A DNA stretch of 22,258 nucleotides. Origin: Synergistes sp. Lineage in GTDB: Bacteria > Synergistota > Synergistia > Synergistales > Synergistaceae. Within the stretch, counting starts at the first letter, position 1, and every line of letters begins with the position of its first letter. Of this stretch, positions 1 through 7,121 are shown one piece after another. The stretch spans positions 1 through 22,258 of the forward strand of contig JAEEYY010000094.1 in assembly GCA_016288355.1 (NCBI GenBank), in the 5' to 3' direction. The notes under the pieces were generated by a model that was not told where the DNA came from, did no database searches, and worked only from the letters and a program-made list of their open reading frames with translations. The translations under genes were made by a program, and so were the position numbers.

Positions 1-2
1 AA

Positions 3-338
3 AGCGGAGACTGGAAGCTGCTTGAAGAATGGGGAAGAGAGGGAAGTATTGAAAATATCCTGGGGCGCGCCGCGGATAAGGTCTACATCGGGACAGGTAC
101 GTCTTATAAGGATCTTCAGTACGGATTACCGGTAAGCTGCGAGAGAGCCGACGAATACGGAACGACGCTCGAAGCAAGAAACATATACTGGAAGCTGCAC
201 CCTCCGCGCGGGCTTCTCAGGCTTATCCCCCTGTCACTGCGCACTCCACCTAGACCGATAGACGATCTTGCCGCCTATGCCATTATATTAAGAGCCGGAG
301 ATCTCGATAGATCTGACTCTAACGCCGCAGCCGGATAG
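3..338 (+). CDS. 3' end of an unrecognised protein (partial)
   Basis: An open frame enters from the left window edge and runs 111 codons to a TAG at 336-338. I do not recognise the family. The visible part is mixed and soluble-looking, with a stretch VYIGTGTSYKDLQYGLPVS, then an acidic/polar part and a proline/arginine-rich part (LHPPRG, RTPPRPIDD), and no clear membrane segment. The last 17 codons (288-338) overlap the 3' end of the convergent gene on the other strand, so the final residues (RSDSNAAAG) may be poorly conserved. No start is visible, so its promoter and neighbours lie outside. Support is the uninterrupted frame and protein-like composition over the first 95 codons; the other two plus frames close early or have odd composition. 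Confidence 0.55.
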   Translation, partial: SGDWKLLEEWGREGSIENILGRAADKVYIGTGTSYKDLQYGLPVSCERADEYGTTLEARNIYWKLHPPRGLLRLIPLSLRTPPRPIDDLAAYAIILRAGDLDRSDSNAAAG

Positions 339-842
339 TTCTTCGCCTATCGATTCTGCCGCCGCTTTCATAGCGGCGCGGTATATGCGGGATATGCAGT
401 TGTCTTCCTCCTGCGGCAGTACGATCATTATCTCAGGCTCATCTCTTCCGAGCATATAGGGCACGGAACAGCTGCAGAGGGCAAAGAAGCCGTTTACGGC
501 GTCCGTATGCTCCTTAAGTTCATCACAGGAAAGGTCAAGCAGCAGTTTGCCGCCGGTCGTGAGCTCCGGCGCAAATATGAGCCGGTCTATCGCTCCCAGG
601 GCTTCAACGCATTCGATCACAGCCGGAGCGATCGAATCCAGCGCAAATGACGCGGTCACGCATCTTCCTGCGCATCTGAACGGAGTTCCGTCATCTGCCG
701 TAAAATCGTTTTCTGCCTTTTCGGTGATAAAGACTTCTCCGTCGGAAAGCAGCGGCAGAAGCCCGGAGATATCCCGCGGCACAAAGGGCACGAATATCTT
801 TTTATCTTTTGTTCCGGTATCCTGAGATGTCGGTTCTGTCAT
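288..842 (-). CDS. SDR-like protein with lost catalytic motifs
   Basis: A 184-residue protein whose second half resembles a short-chain dehydrogenase/reductase. A segment like the SDR central strand and NNAG region (IDRLIFAPE, about residues 85-92) is followed by LSCDELKEHTDAVNGFFALC, where SDRs have the helix ending in N-x-x-G/S-x-F. SAVPYML-like and IMIVL strands come next, then YRAAMKAAAESIGEEL and GVRVRSI near the end, which match the SDR active-site helix and the 'GIRVN' strand. The YxxxK dyad is out of register (Arg sits four before the Lys), and no N-terminal TGxxxGIG nucleotide loop is present. It is therefore probably not an active oxidoreductase. It lies 20 bases downstream of the YerC-like gene on the same strand and is likely cotranscribed with it. 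No strong ribosome-binding site precedes this ATG. Family assignment is by eye. Confidence 0.7.
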   Translation of the reverse strand: MTEPTSQDTGTKDKKIFVPFVPRDISGLLPLLSDGEVFITEKAENDFTADDGTPFRCAGRCVTASFALDSIAPAVIECVEALGAIDRLIFAPELTTGGKLLLDLSCDELKEHTDAVNGFFALCSCSVPYMLGRDEPEIMIVLPQEEDNCISRIYRAAMKAAAESIGEELSGCGVRVRSIEISGS

Positions 843-862
843 GGGTAAGCTTTCGTCAGGAG

Positions 863-1189
863 TTATTTTTTCTTCTTTGTTCCGTTTTCCTGACGCGCTT
901 CTTTGTCATTCAGTTTGCCCAGCACGTCGCGATATCCGTCCGAACCGTATTCGACGCATTTTTTGACCCGGCTGATCGTCGCGGTGGAGGCGCCGGTCGC
1001 CTGTACGATCTGCGGGTAGGAAAGCCCTTTTATAAGCAGGCTTGCGACCTGAAGTCTCTGCGAAAATGCTTTGATCTCAGAGAACGTTGCCACGTCTTCC
1101 AGGAAACGGTATGCTTCGTCTCTGCTGCTTATCGCAACTATCGCGTCGCAAAGCTGATCTGTAAATTCATCTTTCCACTTATTCGACAT
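863..1189 (-). CDS. YerC/YecD family TrpR-like regulator
   Basis: A 108-residue protein of the TrpR superfamily, YerC/YecD branch. After an N-terminal helical part (WKDEFTDQLCDAI) comes the typical segment FLEDVATFSEIKAFSQRLQ. The helix-turn-helix follows (LLIKGLSYPQIVQATGAS then TATISRVKKC, about residues 52-78), and the protein ends in a lysine run. The family is predicted to bind DNA as a dimer; its targets are largely unknown. Length matches the family (about 100 residues). The ATG at 1187-1189 is preceded by a strong GGAGGG on the minus strand (around 1196-1201). A promoter lies just upstream, and the SDR-like gene follows after 20 bases. Repression of its own operon is plausible but is not shown by any obvious operator. 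Confidence 0.9.
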   Translation of the reverse strand: MSNKWKDEFTDQLCDAIVAISSRDEAYRFLEDVATFSEIKAFSQRLQVASLLIKGLSYPQIVQATGASTATISRVKKCVEYGSDGYRDVLGKLNDKEARQENGTKKKK

Positions 1190-1240
1190 GCTCTTCCCTC
1201 CTAATTATGATTTAAAACTTTAACTTAAGAATATATTAAT

Positions 1241-1268
1241 AGAATACGCTAATTTAATAAAAAGTCAA
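1241..1268 (-). promoter_or_regulatory. Probable promoter of the yerC-like operon
   Basis: On the minus strand TTGACT (1263-1268) and TATTCT (1241-1246) are separated by 16 bases in a strongly A+T-rich stretch upstream of the GGAGGG ribosome-binding site. This fits a σ70-type promoter; transcription would start about 45 bases before the ATG. Confidence 0.5.
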
Positions 1269-1326
1269 GCCGGCCCGCATTCTGCGGATATGCACCTTCT
1301 TTATTCCCGTGCGGCGTTATGCGATG

Positions 1327-1357
1327 TTCGCAAAAAATACAAAAAGAGTGGTAAAAT
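1327..1357 (+). promoter_or_regulatory. Weak candidate promoter of proS
   Basis: TAAAAT at 1352-1357 is a reasonable -10 box about 54 bases before the proS ATG. The only -35 candidate is TTCGCA (1327-1332) with a 19-base spacer, which is poor. A small inverted repeat TGCGA-TGT-TCGCA covers 1320-1332. The rest of the 1190-1410 spacer is A+T-rich next to the minus-strand promoter and shows nothing else. Confidence 0.3.
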
Positions 1358-1410
1358 ACAACGCAACATTAAATGAAATGAAAAGCGAAAACGGCGACGG
1401 AGGAATATAA

Positions 1411-2853
1411 ATGGCAAAGAACATCACAGCTCGAGAGAAGGATTATTCCCAGTGGTATCTTGACGTTATCCGCGCAGCAGAGATGGCGGACTACGCGCCG
1501 GTGCGCGGCTGCATGGTCGTGCGTCCTACCGGATACGCGGTATGGGAGATGGTGCAGAAGTATTTTGACGACGCCTTCAAGGAGACCGGGCATGTCAATG
1601 CGGCCTTCCCGCTCCTTATCCCGCAGTCCTTCCTTTCCAAAGAGGCTGAACATGTGGAAGGCTTCGCGCCAGAGTGCGCCGTAGTGACCCACGCAGGCGG
1701 AGAAGAGCTTGAAGAACCTTTGATAGTACGTCCGACATCCGAAACGGTAATAGGCCATATGTACAGCAAATGGGTCCAGTCGTGGAGGGATCTTCCGATA
1801 CTGATAAACCAGTGGTGCAACGTTATGCGCTGGGAGAAGCGCCCACGCCTTTTCCTGCGCACATCGGAGTTCCTCTGGCAGGAAGGGCATACAGCACATG
1901 CCACCAAAGAGGAGGCTGTGGAGGAGACTCTGCGGATGCTGGAGGTCTATCGCCAGGTCATGACCGACTATCTTGCCCTTCCGGTAATAAAAGGTGAAAA
2001 GACCGAAGGAGAGCGTTTCCCCGGCGCCGACAACACCTATACCTGCGAGACCATGATGAGCGACAAAAAAGCGCTGCAGGCAGGCACGAGTCACTTCCTC
2101 GGACAGAACTTCGCCAAAGCTTTCGAGATTCAGTTCCAGGACAAAGACGGCTCGATGCAGTACGCGTACACCACGAGCTGGGGTGTTTCCACCCGACTTA
2201 TCGGGGCTATCATCATGACGCACTCCGATAATGACGGACTCGTACTGCCTCCGCGCATTGCTCCGGTCAAGGCCGTTATCGTGCCGATATCGACGAGCGC
2301 GGAAAAGCTTGACGGCGAACTGATGCCAAAGGCGGAAGCGATAAAAGCTTCGCTTTGCTCCGCCCTCGGCGGCCGTTATGTCACTATCGACAAAAACTTC
2401 CATATGCGTCCCGGCGACAGATTCTTCTGCCATCTGCAGAGAGGAGTGCCGCTCCGCCTTGAGCTTGGTGAGAAGGAGTTCGCTGCGCAAAAGCTGCGCG
2501 CGGTACGCCGCGATACCGGAGAAAAGATCGATATAGCATGGGATGACGCAGCTGCTGCGGTTCCCGCGCTGCTTGAAGAGATACAGAAAAATCTCTTTGA
2601 CCGCGCGCTTGCGTTCCGCAGGGCAAATACGCACAAAGCCGACAACTTCGAGGAGTTCAAGGATATCCTCGAAAAGGAAGGCGGCTTTATAGAAACGTTC
2701 TTCGGCGGTTCAAAGGAAGACGAAAAGGCGATAAAAGAAGCTACAGGCGCTACTCCGCGCTGCTACCCATTTGACAGTGAGGATGAGCGCGGCAGATGCT
2801 TCTATACCGGCAAAGAGGGTGCGAGAAAAGCTATATTCGCAAAAGCATACTGA
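1411..2853 (+). CDS. proS: Prolyl-tRNA synthetase (type without editing domain)
   Basis: Class II aminoacyl-tRNA synthetase charging tRNA-Pro with proline in the cytoplasm. At 480 residues it matches the archaeal/eukaryal-like ProRS rather than the about 570-residue E. coli type, and it has no inserted editing domain between motifs 2 and 3. Visible marks: VVRPTGYAVWE near the start (motif 1 region), RPTSET at about 107, motif 2 (NVMRWEKRP through LFLRTSEFLWQEGHTAH, about 137-160) and motif 3 (TSWGVSTRLIGAIIM with LVLPPRIAP, about 255-280). The anticodon-binding domain follows. The C-terminal zinc-type domain is short and the protein ends with tyrosine (FAKAY), as is usual in this subgroup. 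The ATG is preceded by GGAGG at 1399-1403. It stands alone on the plus strand and is followed by a hairpin. Confidence 0.97.
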   Translation: MAKNITAREKDYSQWYLDVIRAAEMADYAPVRGCMVVRPTGYAVWEMVQKYFDDAFKETGHVNAAFPLLIPQSFLSKEAEHVEGFAPECAVVTHAGGEELEEPLIVRPTSETVIGHMYSKWVQSWRDLPILINQWCNVMRWEKRPRLFLRTSEFLWQEGHTAHATKEEAVEETLRMLEVYRQVMTDYLALPVIKGEKTEGERFPGADNTYTCETMMSDKKALQAGTSHFLGQNFAKAFEIQFQDKDGSMQYAYTTSWGVSTRLIGAIIMTHSDNDGLVLPPRIAPVKAVIVPISTSAEKLDGELMPKAEAIKASLCSALGGRYVTIDKNFHMRPGDRFFCHLQRGVPLRLELGEKEFAAQKLRAVRRDTGEKIDIAWDDAAAAVPALLEEIQKNLFDRALAFRRANTHKADNFEEFKDILEKEGGFIETFFGGSKEDEKAIKEATGATPRCYPFDSEDERGRCFYTGKEGARKAIFAKAY

Positions 2854-2911
2854 TATGCCGGAGCAGACCGGCCGGGCAGGCAAAATAATGCCGCCGCTGC
2901 CCGCATGTTTT

Positions 2912-2951
2912 ACAGTGCTTCCTGCGCATGCCGCGGAAGCACTGTACTTTA
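2912..2951 (+). terminator. Hairpin after proS, probable terminator
   Basis: ACAGTGCTTCC (2912-2922) pairs perfectly with GGAAGCACTGT (2935-2945), with a 12-base loop. The tail ACTTTATT is only moderately T-rich. Its position between proS and the next plus-strand gene favours termination of proS. Confidence 0.6.
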
Positions 2952-2971
2952 TTCGTTTCCGGTGATTGCAT

Positions 2972-4093
2972 ATGAGACCGTTTATAAAATGGCCGGGCGG
3001 AAAGTCCGGGGAGATAGGCAGCATAAAGGACTTTATTCCGGACTTCGACAGATATATAGAGCCTTTTTTCGGCGGCGGCGCGCTCTTCTTTTATCTGGAA
3101 CCGCAAAGATCCGCTATAAACGATATCTCCCCGCTGCTTATGGATTTTTACGGTCTGGTAAGAGAGCGCGATCCGTTGTTCCGCAGCCTGCTTCTTTGCT
3201 ATGACAGATGTTTTTCGCTTCTGTATGAACTGTGCGGCAATTATTACGGTGACATACGGTCGCTGTACGGCAGATTTTTTGTACATGACATCGACGAAGA
3301 AGATCTGAGGTCAGAGCTTTCCTCTTTTGTCCTGCCGCTTTGCGGCAGATTGCTCAGTGACCCTGGATCCGGCATAATACTTGACGAAAAAGCATTTGCA
3401 GCAGCGCTTTCTTCGTCTGCGCACAACAAAATAAAACGCATAGCTTCCTACAACGCAAAGAAGCTTTTCCCCGAGAAGGATATAAAAAAGAGTCTGATCG
3501 CCGGCTTTATGAGCGGTTTTTATAAATATTTCAGAGACATTTACAACCTGATCGCTTCCGGTCAGGATAGCGCCCTTGCGCCGCAGTATCGGGCGGCCAA
3601 CTTTTACTTTATCCGGGAATACTGCTACGGCTCGATGTTTCGTTACAATTCCGGCGGTGCTTTCAATATCCCGTATGGAGGGATATCGTATAACACAAAG
3701 AGGCTCGGTTCGAAGATAGAGAGCATGTTCAGCGAAAAGGCGGCCGCGCTTTTGGGCTCTGCGGATTTATCATGCTGTGATTTTGAAAGATTTCTTGACA
3801 AGGTAAAGCCGGGGAAGCGCGATTTTATATTCCTTGACCCCCCTTACGACAGTGATTTTTCCGATTACGAAGGACGGAGCTTCGACAGGAGCGATCAGAG
3901 ACGTCTGGCGTCGCTGCTTGAAAAAACGAGCGCTCAGATCATGCTTGTTATAGAAAAGACCGGATTTATACAGGAGCTTTATTATGACAGGGGCTTCAAT
4001 ATCCGATCCTTCGGCAGCCGCTATACATACAATGTAAAGAGCAGGAATGAGCGAGCCGCGGAGTATCTAATGATCACAAATTTCCCAGTCTGA
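2972..4093 (+). CDS. D12-class DNA adenine-N6 methyltransferase (Dam family)
   Basis: Transfers a methyl group from S-adenosylmethionine to N6 of adenine in DNA. It has the D12-family N-terminal motif FIKWPGGKSGEI (residues 4-15), then the SAM-binding IEPFFGGGALFFYL, and the catalytic DPPY motif at about 289-292 (FLDPPYDSDFSDYEG). A segment YNSGGAFNIPYGG is also typical of the family. At 373 residues it is about 100 longer than E. coli Dam; the extra length lies in the central target-recognition part (about 60-220). No restriction endonuclease gene adjoins, so it looks like a solitary methylase. The ATG at 2972 is preferred over the TTG at 2966 because GGTGA (2961-2965) is correctly spaced from the ATG and runs into the TTG. 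The target site cannot be read from sequence; GATC is only a family-based guess. Its 3' end is 16 bases from that of mnmE. Confidence 0.9.
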   Translation: MRPFIKWPGGKSGEIGSIKDFIPDFDRYIEPFFGGGALFFYLEPQRSAINDISPLLMDFYGLVRERDPLFRSLLLCYDRCFSLLYELCGNYYGDIRSLYGRFFVHDIDEEDLRSELSSFVLPLCGRLLSDPGSGIILDEKAFAAALSSSAHNKIKRIASYNAKKLFPEKDIKKSLIAGFMSGFYKYFRDIYNLIASGQDSALAPQYRAANFYFIREYCYGSMFRYNSGGAFNIPYGGISYNTKRLGSKIESMFSEKAAALLGSADLSCCDFERFLDKVKPGKRDFIFLDPPYDSDFSDYEGRSFDRSDQRRLASLLEKTSAQIMLVIEKTGFIQELYYDRGFNIRSFGSRYTYNVKSRNERAAEYLMITNFPV

Positions 4094-4109
4094 TACGGTG
4101 CGGCGCTTC

Positions 4110-5519
4110 CTACTTGCCTACGCAGAAATCTCCGAAAATCTTATCAAGCAGCTCTTCTCCGGCGTCTGCGCCGAGCATTGCCGCAAGCTGCGCCCTGCCT
4201 TCCGATATGCAGGAGAGCACGGCGTCGTCTCCGGCACCTGCGGCTATTGCGGCAAGCGCCGCGTCCGCCGCTTCCTTTGCGTGTGAAATGCATTCAAACT
4301 GTCTTGCGGAGACCGAATAGCCACGTGAAACGTCAGCCCCGGACGCAGCGGTCCTGAGTATAAGTTCCTTCAGCTCGTCTATGCCGCTTCCGTCTTTTGC
4401 GGATACAGGGAGCACGGGAGAACCGGGGAAGAGAGCTTCCGCTTCTTTAACGGATGTTCTGCACGGGAGGTCGCTCTTGTTCAGCACAACGATCTGCGGC
4501 TTTTCAACATGCGGCATCGCGGCTGTTTCCGCATTTTTCGCCCCGTCTAAGACGCGCAGCACGATATCGGCTTCTTCTATCGACCTGAGAGAACGGCTGA
4601 CCCCTATCGCCTCTATCTCGTCGTCTGTGTCGCGGATGCCTGCGGTATCGATTATCCGTACCGGCAGGCCGCCGCATATGAAAGTTTCTTCTATACTGTC
4701 GCGCGTTGTCCCCGGAGATGCTGCCACTATTGCCCTGTCACGTTCCAGCAGCGCGTTCAGCAGCGAGGATTTGCCTACGTTAGGCGTGCCTGTTATTGCG
4801 ACGCGCAGCCCGTCGCGGAGCAGTATGCCGCAGCGGCAGCGTGAGCAGAGTCTTTCGCTTTCCTCCGACAGCGCGCGCAGTTTTGAAATGCATTCTTCAT
4901 CGGATATAAAGCCTTCTCCCTCCTCAGGGAAGTCCAGGTCAACCTCAAGTGCAGCTGCAAGTTCAGTGAAGCCTGCCATAAGTTTTTTTATCTCGCCTGT
5001 CAGTTCGCCCTGCAGCGTGCGTGCGGACGCTGCCAGCGCCTCGTCGCTGCGGGCTTTTATTATCCCGGCTACGGCTTCGGCCTGTGTCAGGTCTATCCTG
5101 CCGTTCACGAAGGCACGCCGTGTAAATTCTCCCGGAGCAGCGAGTCTGACCCCGTGTGCGCACAGCTCCGCGATGCAGCGCCCTGCTGCGGCAAGTCCGC
5201 CGTGGCAGTGTATTTCTGCCGCTTCTTCGCCGGTATAGCTTTTCCCGGGTTCAAAACGAACCGCCAATACCTCGTCGAACGTTTCTCCGTCCCGCGTCCG
5301 CAGCGAGCCGAGCGACATATAGCGCGCAGGCACTTCCGACAGTTTTTTGCCGCCCTTTGACAGATACAGCGCATCAGCTGCGGCTGTGCACCCTCTGCCG
5401 GAGAGCCTGACTATCGCGATGCCCCCGTACCCCCACGCTGTAGCGGCCGCCGCTATGATATCTTCGTCCATTGCCGCACGGTTTTCGGTTTGTCCTTCAT
5501 GCTGTAGCTGTTTTTCCAT
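4110..5519 (-). CDS. mnmE: tRNA-modifying GTPase MnmE
   Basis: K+-dependent GTPase that, with MnmG, builds the aminomethyl-type modification at U34 of several tRNAs. The N-terminal formyl-THF-binding domain (AWGYGGIAIVRLSG, then CHGG and APGEFTRRAFVNGRIDLTQAEAV) is followed by a helical part interrupted by the G domain. G-domain motifs: G1 GTPNVGKSS at about 240, G2 GTTRD, G3 DTAG, G4 NKSD. The C-terminus is FCVGK, with the essential Cys. The length of 469 is close to the usual 450-460. The start at 5519 adds about 16 residues before the conserved core (MDEDIIAAAATAWG); the internal ATG of that segment has no Shine-Dalgarno nearby, but neither start has a strong one. mnmG is not adjacent. A -10 box lies about 40 bases upstream. 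Confidence 0.96.
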   Translation of the reverse strand: MEKQLQHEGQTENRAAMDEDIIAAAATAWGYGGIAIVRLSGRGCTAAADALYLSKGGKKLSEVPARYMSLGSLRTRDGETFDEVLAVRFEPGKSYTGEEAAEIHCHGGLAAAGRCIAELCAHGVRLAAPGEFTRRAFVNGRIDLTQAEAVAGIIKARSDEALAASARTLQGELTGEIKKLMAGFTELAAALEVDLDFPEEGEGFISDEECISKLRALSEESERLCSRCRCGILLRDGLRVAITGTPNVGKSSLLNALLERDRAIVAASPGTTRDSIEETFICGGLPVRIIDTAGIRDTDDEIEAIGVSRSLRSIEEADIVLRVLDGAKNAETAAMPHVEKPQIVVLNKSDLPCRTSVKEAEALFPGSPVLPVSAKDGSGIDELKELILRTAASGADVSRGYSVSARQFECISHAKEAADAALAAIAAGAGDDAVLSCISEGRAQLAAMLGADAGEELLDKIFGDFCVGK

Positions 5520-5559
5520 TTTTCACGCCGCTGCCCCGTCTATGTCGTTTTATCCTGCG

Positions 5560-5588
5560 ATTATAATATATCCCCGGCATAATTAAAA
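5560..5588 (-). promoter_or_regulatory. Candidate promoter of mnmE
   Basis: A perfect TATAAT on the minus strand (5560-5565) lies about 40 bases before the mnmE start. The hexamer 17 bases upstream is TTTTAA (5583-5588), a poor -35. The spacer up to the aminotransferase terminator also contains an inverted repeat GTCCG...CGGAC (5618-5642) with an inner palindrome TCTGCGCAGA. Confidence 0.4.
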
Positions 5589-5647
5589 ATCGAAAGATCA
5601 TCTGCTGTCTTCAGTAAGTCCGCCGCATCTGCGCAGACGGACCGCAT

Positions 5648-5682
5648 AAAAAAGAGAGGCGCGCCTGCGCGGCCTCTCTTTG
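5648..5682 (-). terminator. Rho-independent terminator of the aminotransferase gene
   Basis: On the minus strand AAAGAGAGGC pairs with GCCTCTCTTT around a G+C-rich loop, followed by a run of T residues. It lies 26 bases after the natural TAA end of the interrupted aminotransferase frame, which supports that frame as the original gene. Confidence 0.85.
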
Positions 5683-5708
5683 AGATTAAATCTTTCTGAT
5701 ATGTTTCT

Positions 5709-6914
5709 TTACAGCTCTTTGATCGCAGCGGCAAGTCTCTTTGCGCCTTCTTCGATCTCTTCCGGCTGGCAGAAGGTGAAGCATGTGCGCATATAATCAG
5801 TCCCCTTGCCTGCTTCGGGGCAGAATGAAGGTCAGGTGACGAACGCAACGCCCTATTCTATCGCTTTCATGAAGTGCTTCGTTGAATCAACGCCCGGGAC
5901 CTGCAGCCAGAAGAAGAAGCCGCCCTCGGGAGTATGATAGACCGTATTCGACGGAAGATGCTTTTTGAACGCCTGGTCCATCGCGTCGCGCTTTTTCGCA
6001 TAGTGGGCTATGATCTTGGGCAGGAAGCCGTCAAGATGCCCGAGGCGGCAGTATTCGTACACGAGAGCCTGAGCTACGACGCTGGTGCAGAGGTTCGTTC
6101 CCTGTTTGATCATGACCATCTTCTGAATGAGATCGGCTGCTCCGACTATCCATGCAACGCGTGTCCCCGGCGCCAGTATCTTTGAGAAGGAGCAGGCGTA
6201 CACTACGCGTCCCTGCTTGTCCATCGAGAATATCGTCGGCACGTGCTCGCCGTTGTAGCGCAGATGTCCGTAGGGGTCGTCTTCGAAGATGATAAGGTCA
6301 TACTTCTCGGCGATCTCAAGCAGCTTTGCGCGGCGGTCGGCTGAAAGTGTTGCGCCGGACGGGTTCTGGAAGTTTACGATCGTATAGATGAACTTGATCT
6401 TATGCCCGTCTTTGCGCCCCTGTTCGATGACGCCGGGCAGAAGGTCGACGCAGAGGCCGTCTTTGTCGCACGGCACCGAAAGGAATCTTGCCCCGCGGTT
6501 GCGCATCGCATGCAGCGCACCGGGGTAGGTCGGCCCTTCGACGATAATCGTGTCACCGTCGTTCAGCAGCACCGAGCAGAGAAGATCCATGCCTTCCTGC
6601 GAACCGGTCGTTATCAGCATCTCGTCCGGCTTGGTCTCGCGTCCCATGCGCGGGGCCATCCATTTGGATATGTACTGTTTGAGAGGGTCGTAGCCCTGAG
6701 TGGCGCCGTACTGCAGGACGTTCTTTCCGTCTTTTGTCAGTATGCCTGCCGCCTCGGAGAACTCTGCTACCGGGAATACCGCGGGGTCAGGGTTGCCGCC
6801 GGCGAAGGAGATCACTCCGGGTGTTTTTGTGTACTTCAGAAGCGCGCGGATAGGCGACGGCTTCACGTTCAGTGCTATGTCAGAGAATCTTGCGTCCCAG
6901 TTTAATGTGCTCAT
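5709..6914 (-). pseudogene. PLP-dependent aminotransferase (class I/II) with two in-frame stops
   Basis: Fold-type I aminotransferase of the 2-aminoadipate/MocR-like group. Visible: SFAGGNPDP near 37-44, TTGSQEGMD (about 102-110), EGPTYPG, NPSG (184-187), DDPYGHLRY (212-220) and the PLP lysine K245 in SFSK. The ATG is preceded by GGAGGG (6921-6926) and a TATAAT. The frame reads to codon 353, then TAG (5853-5855), GVAFVT, TGA (5832-5834), then PSFCPEAGKGTDYMRTCFTF and on to TAA at 5709-5711. The implied full protein is 401 residues, the family's usual size. Translation stopping at the TAG yields 353 residues and loses R376 in YMRTCF, the position of the substrate-carboxylate-binding arginine, so that product should be inactive. 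There is no frameshift, and each stop is one base from a sense codon (Glu/Lys/Gln, and the expected Gly GGA). Recent decay, sequence error or readthrough are all possible. Confidence 0.85.
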
Positions 6915-6946
6915 AACAATCCCTCCATATGGAATGCTTATCGTCT

Positions 6947-6952
6947 ATTATA
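6947..6952 (-). promoter_or_regulatory. -10 box for the aminotransferase gene
   Basis: TATAAT on the minus strand about 33 bases before the ATG. No good -35 hexamer is visible 16-18 bases upstream. The divergent spacer 6915-7121 shows no clear plus-strand promoter for the HD-domain gene. Confidence 0.45.
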
Positions 6953-7121
6953 CACGTTTGCATAAAAATTTGTGCGCGGACACAATATTTTTGGCAGCCT
7001 CAGGCGCGGTGCGCAAAATACAGCATATGCCGGCTTAGTTAATCTGGCGGCAAAGATAGAAAAGATGGTATCATATTTTATAAACTCGCAGGAGAACTGC
7101 TGTTACGGAAGGAAGTTTTGC

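Noticed and set aside
1369..2634. 421-codon open frame on the minus strand
   Set aside because: Wholly antisense to proS, whose protein is unmistakable; the minus-strand translation has no family features and no ribosome-binding site. A shadow frame caused by the codon bias.
4381..5238. 285-codon plus-strand frame
   Set aside because: Antisense to mnmE, Ser/Ala-rich translation without domains; shadow.
5561..5848. 95-codon minus-strand frame over the aminotransferase 3' region
   Set aside because: Different frame from the aminotransferase; runs through the terminator and the mnmE promoter; no recognisable content.
5832..5855. Selenocysteine or pyrrolysine encoded at the UGA/UAG of the aminotransferase
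   Set aside because: The expected residues there are ordinary (a Gly at the UGA), neither amino acid is known in this enzyme family, no clear SECIS-type hairpin was recognised after the UGA, and both codons act as normal stops in neighbouring genes.
6972..7121. Extended N-terminus of the HD-domain protein
   Set aside because: Fifty extra codons with non-conserved, odd composition and no ribosome-binding site at their start; the ATG at 7122 has a good one.
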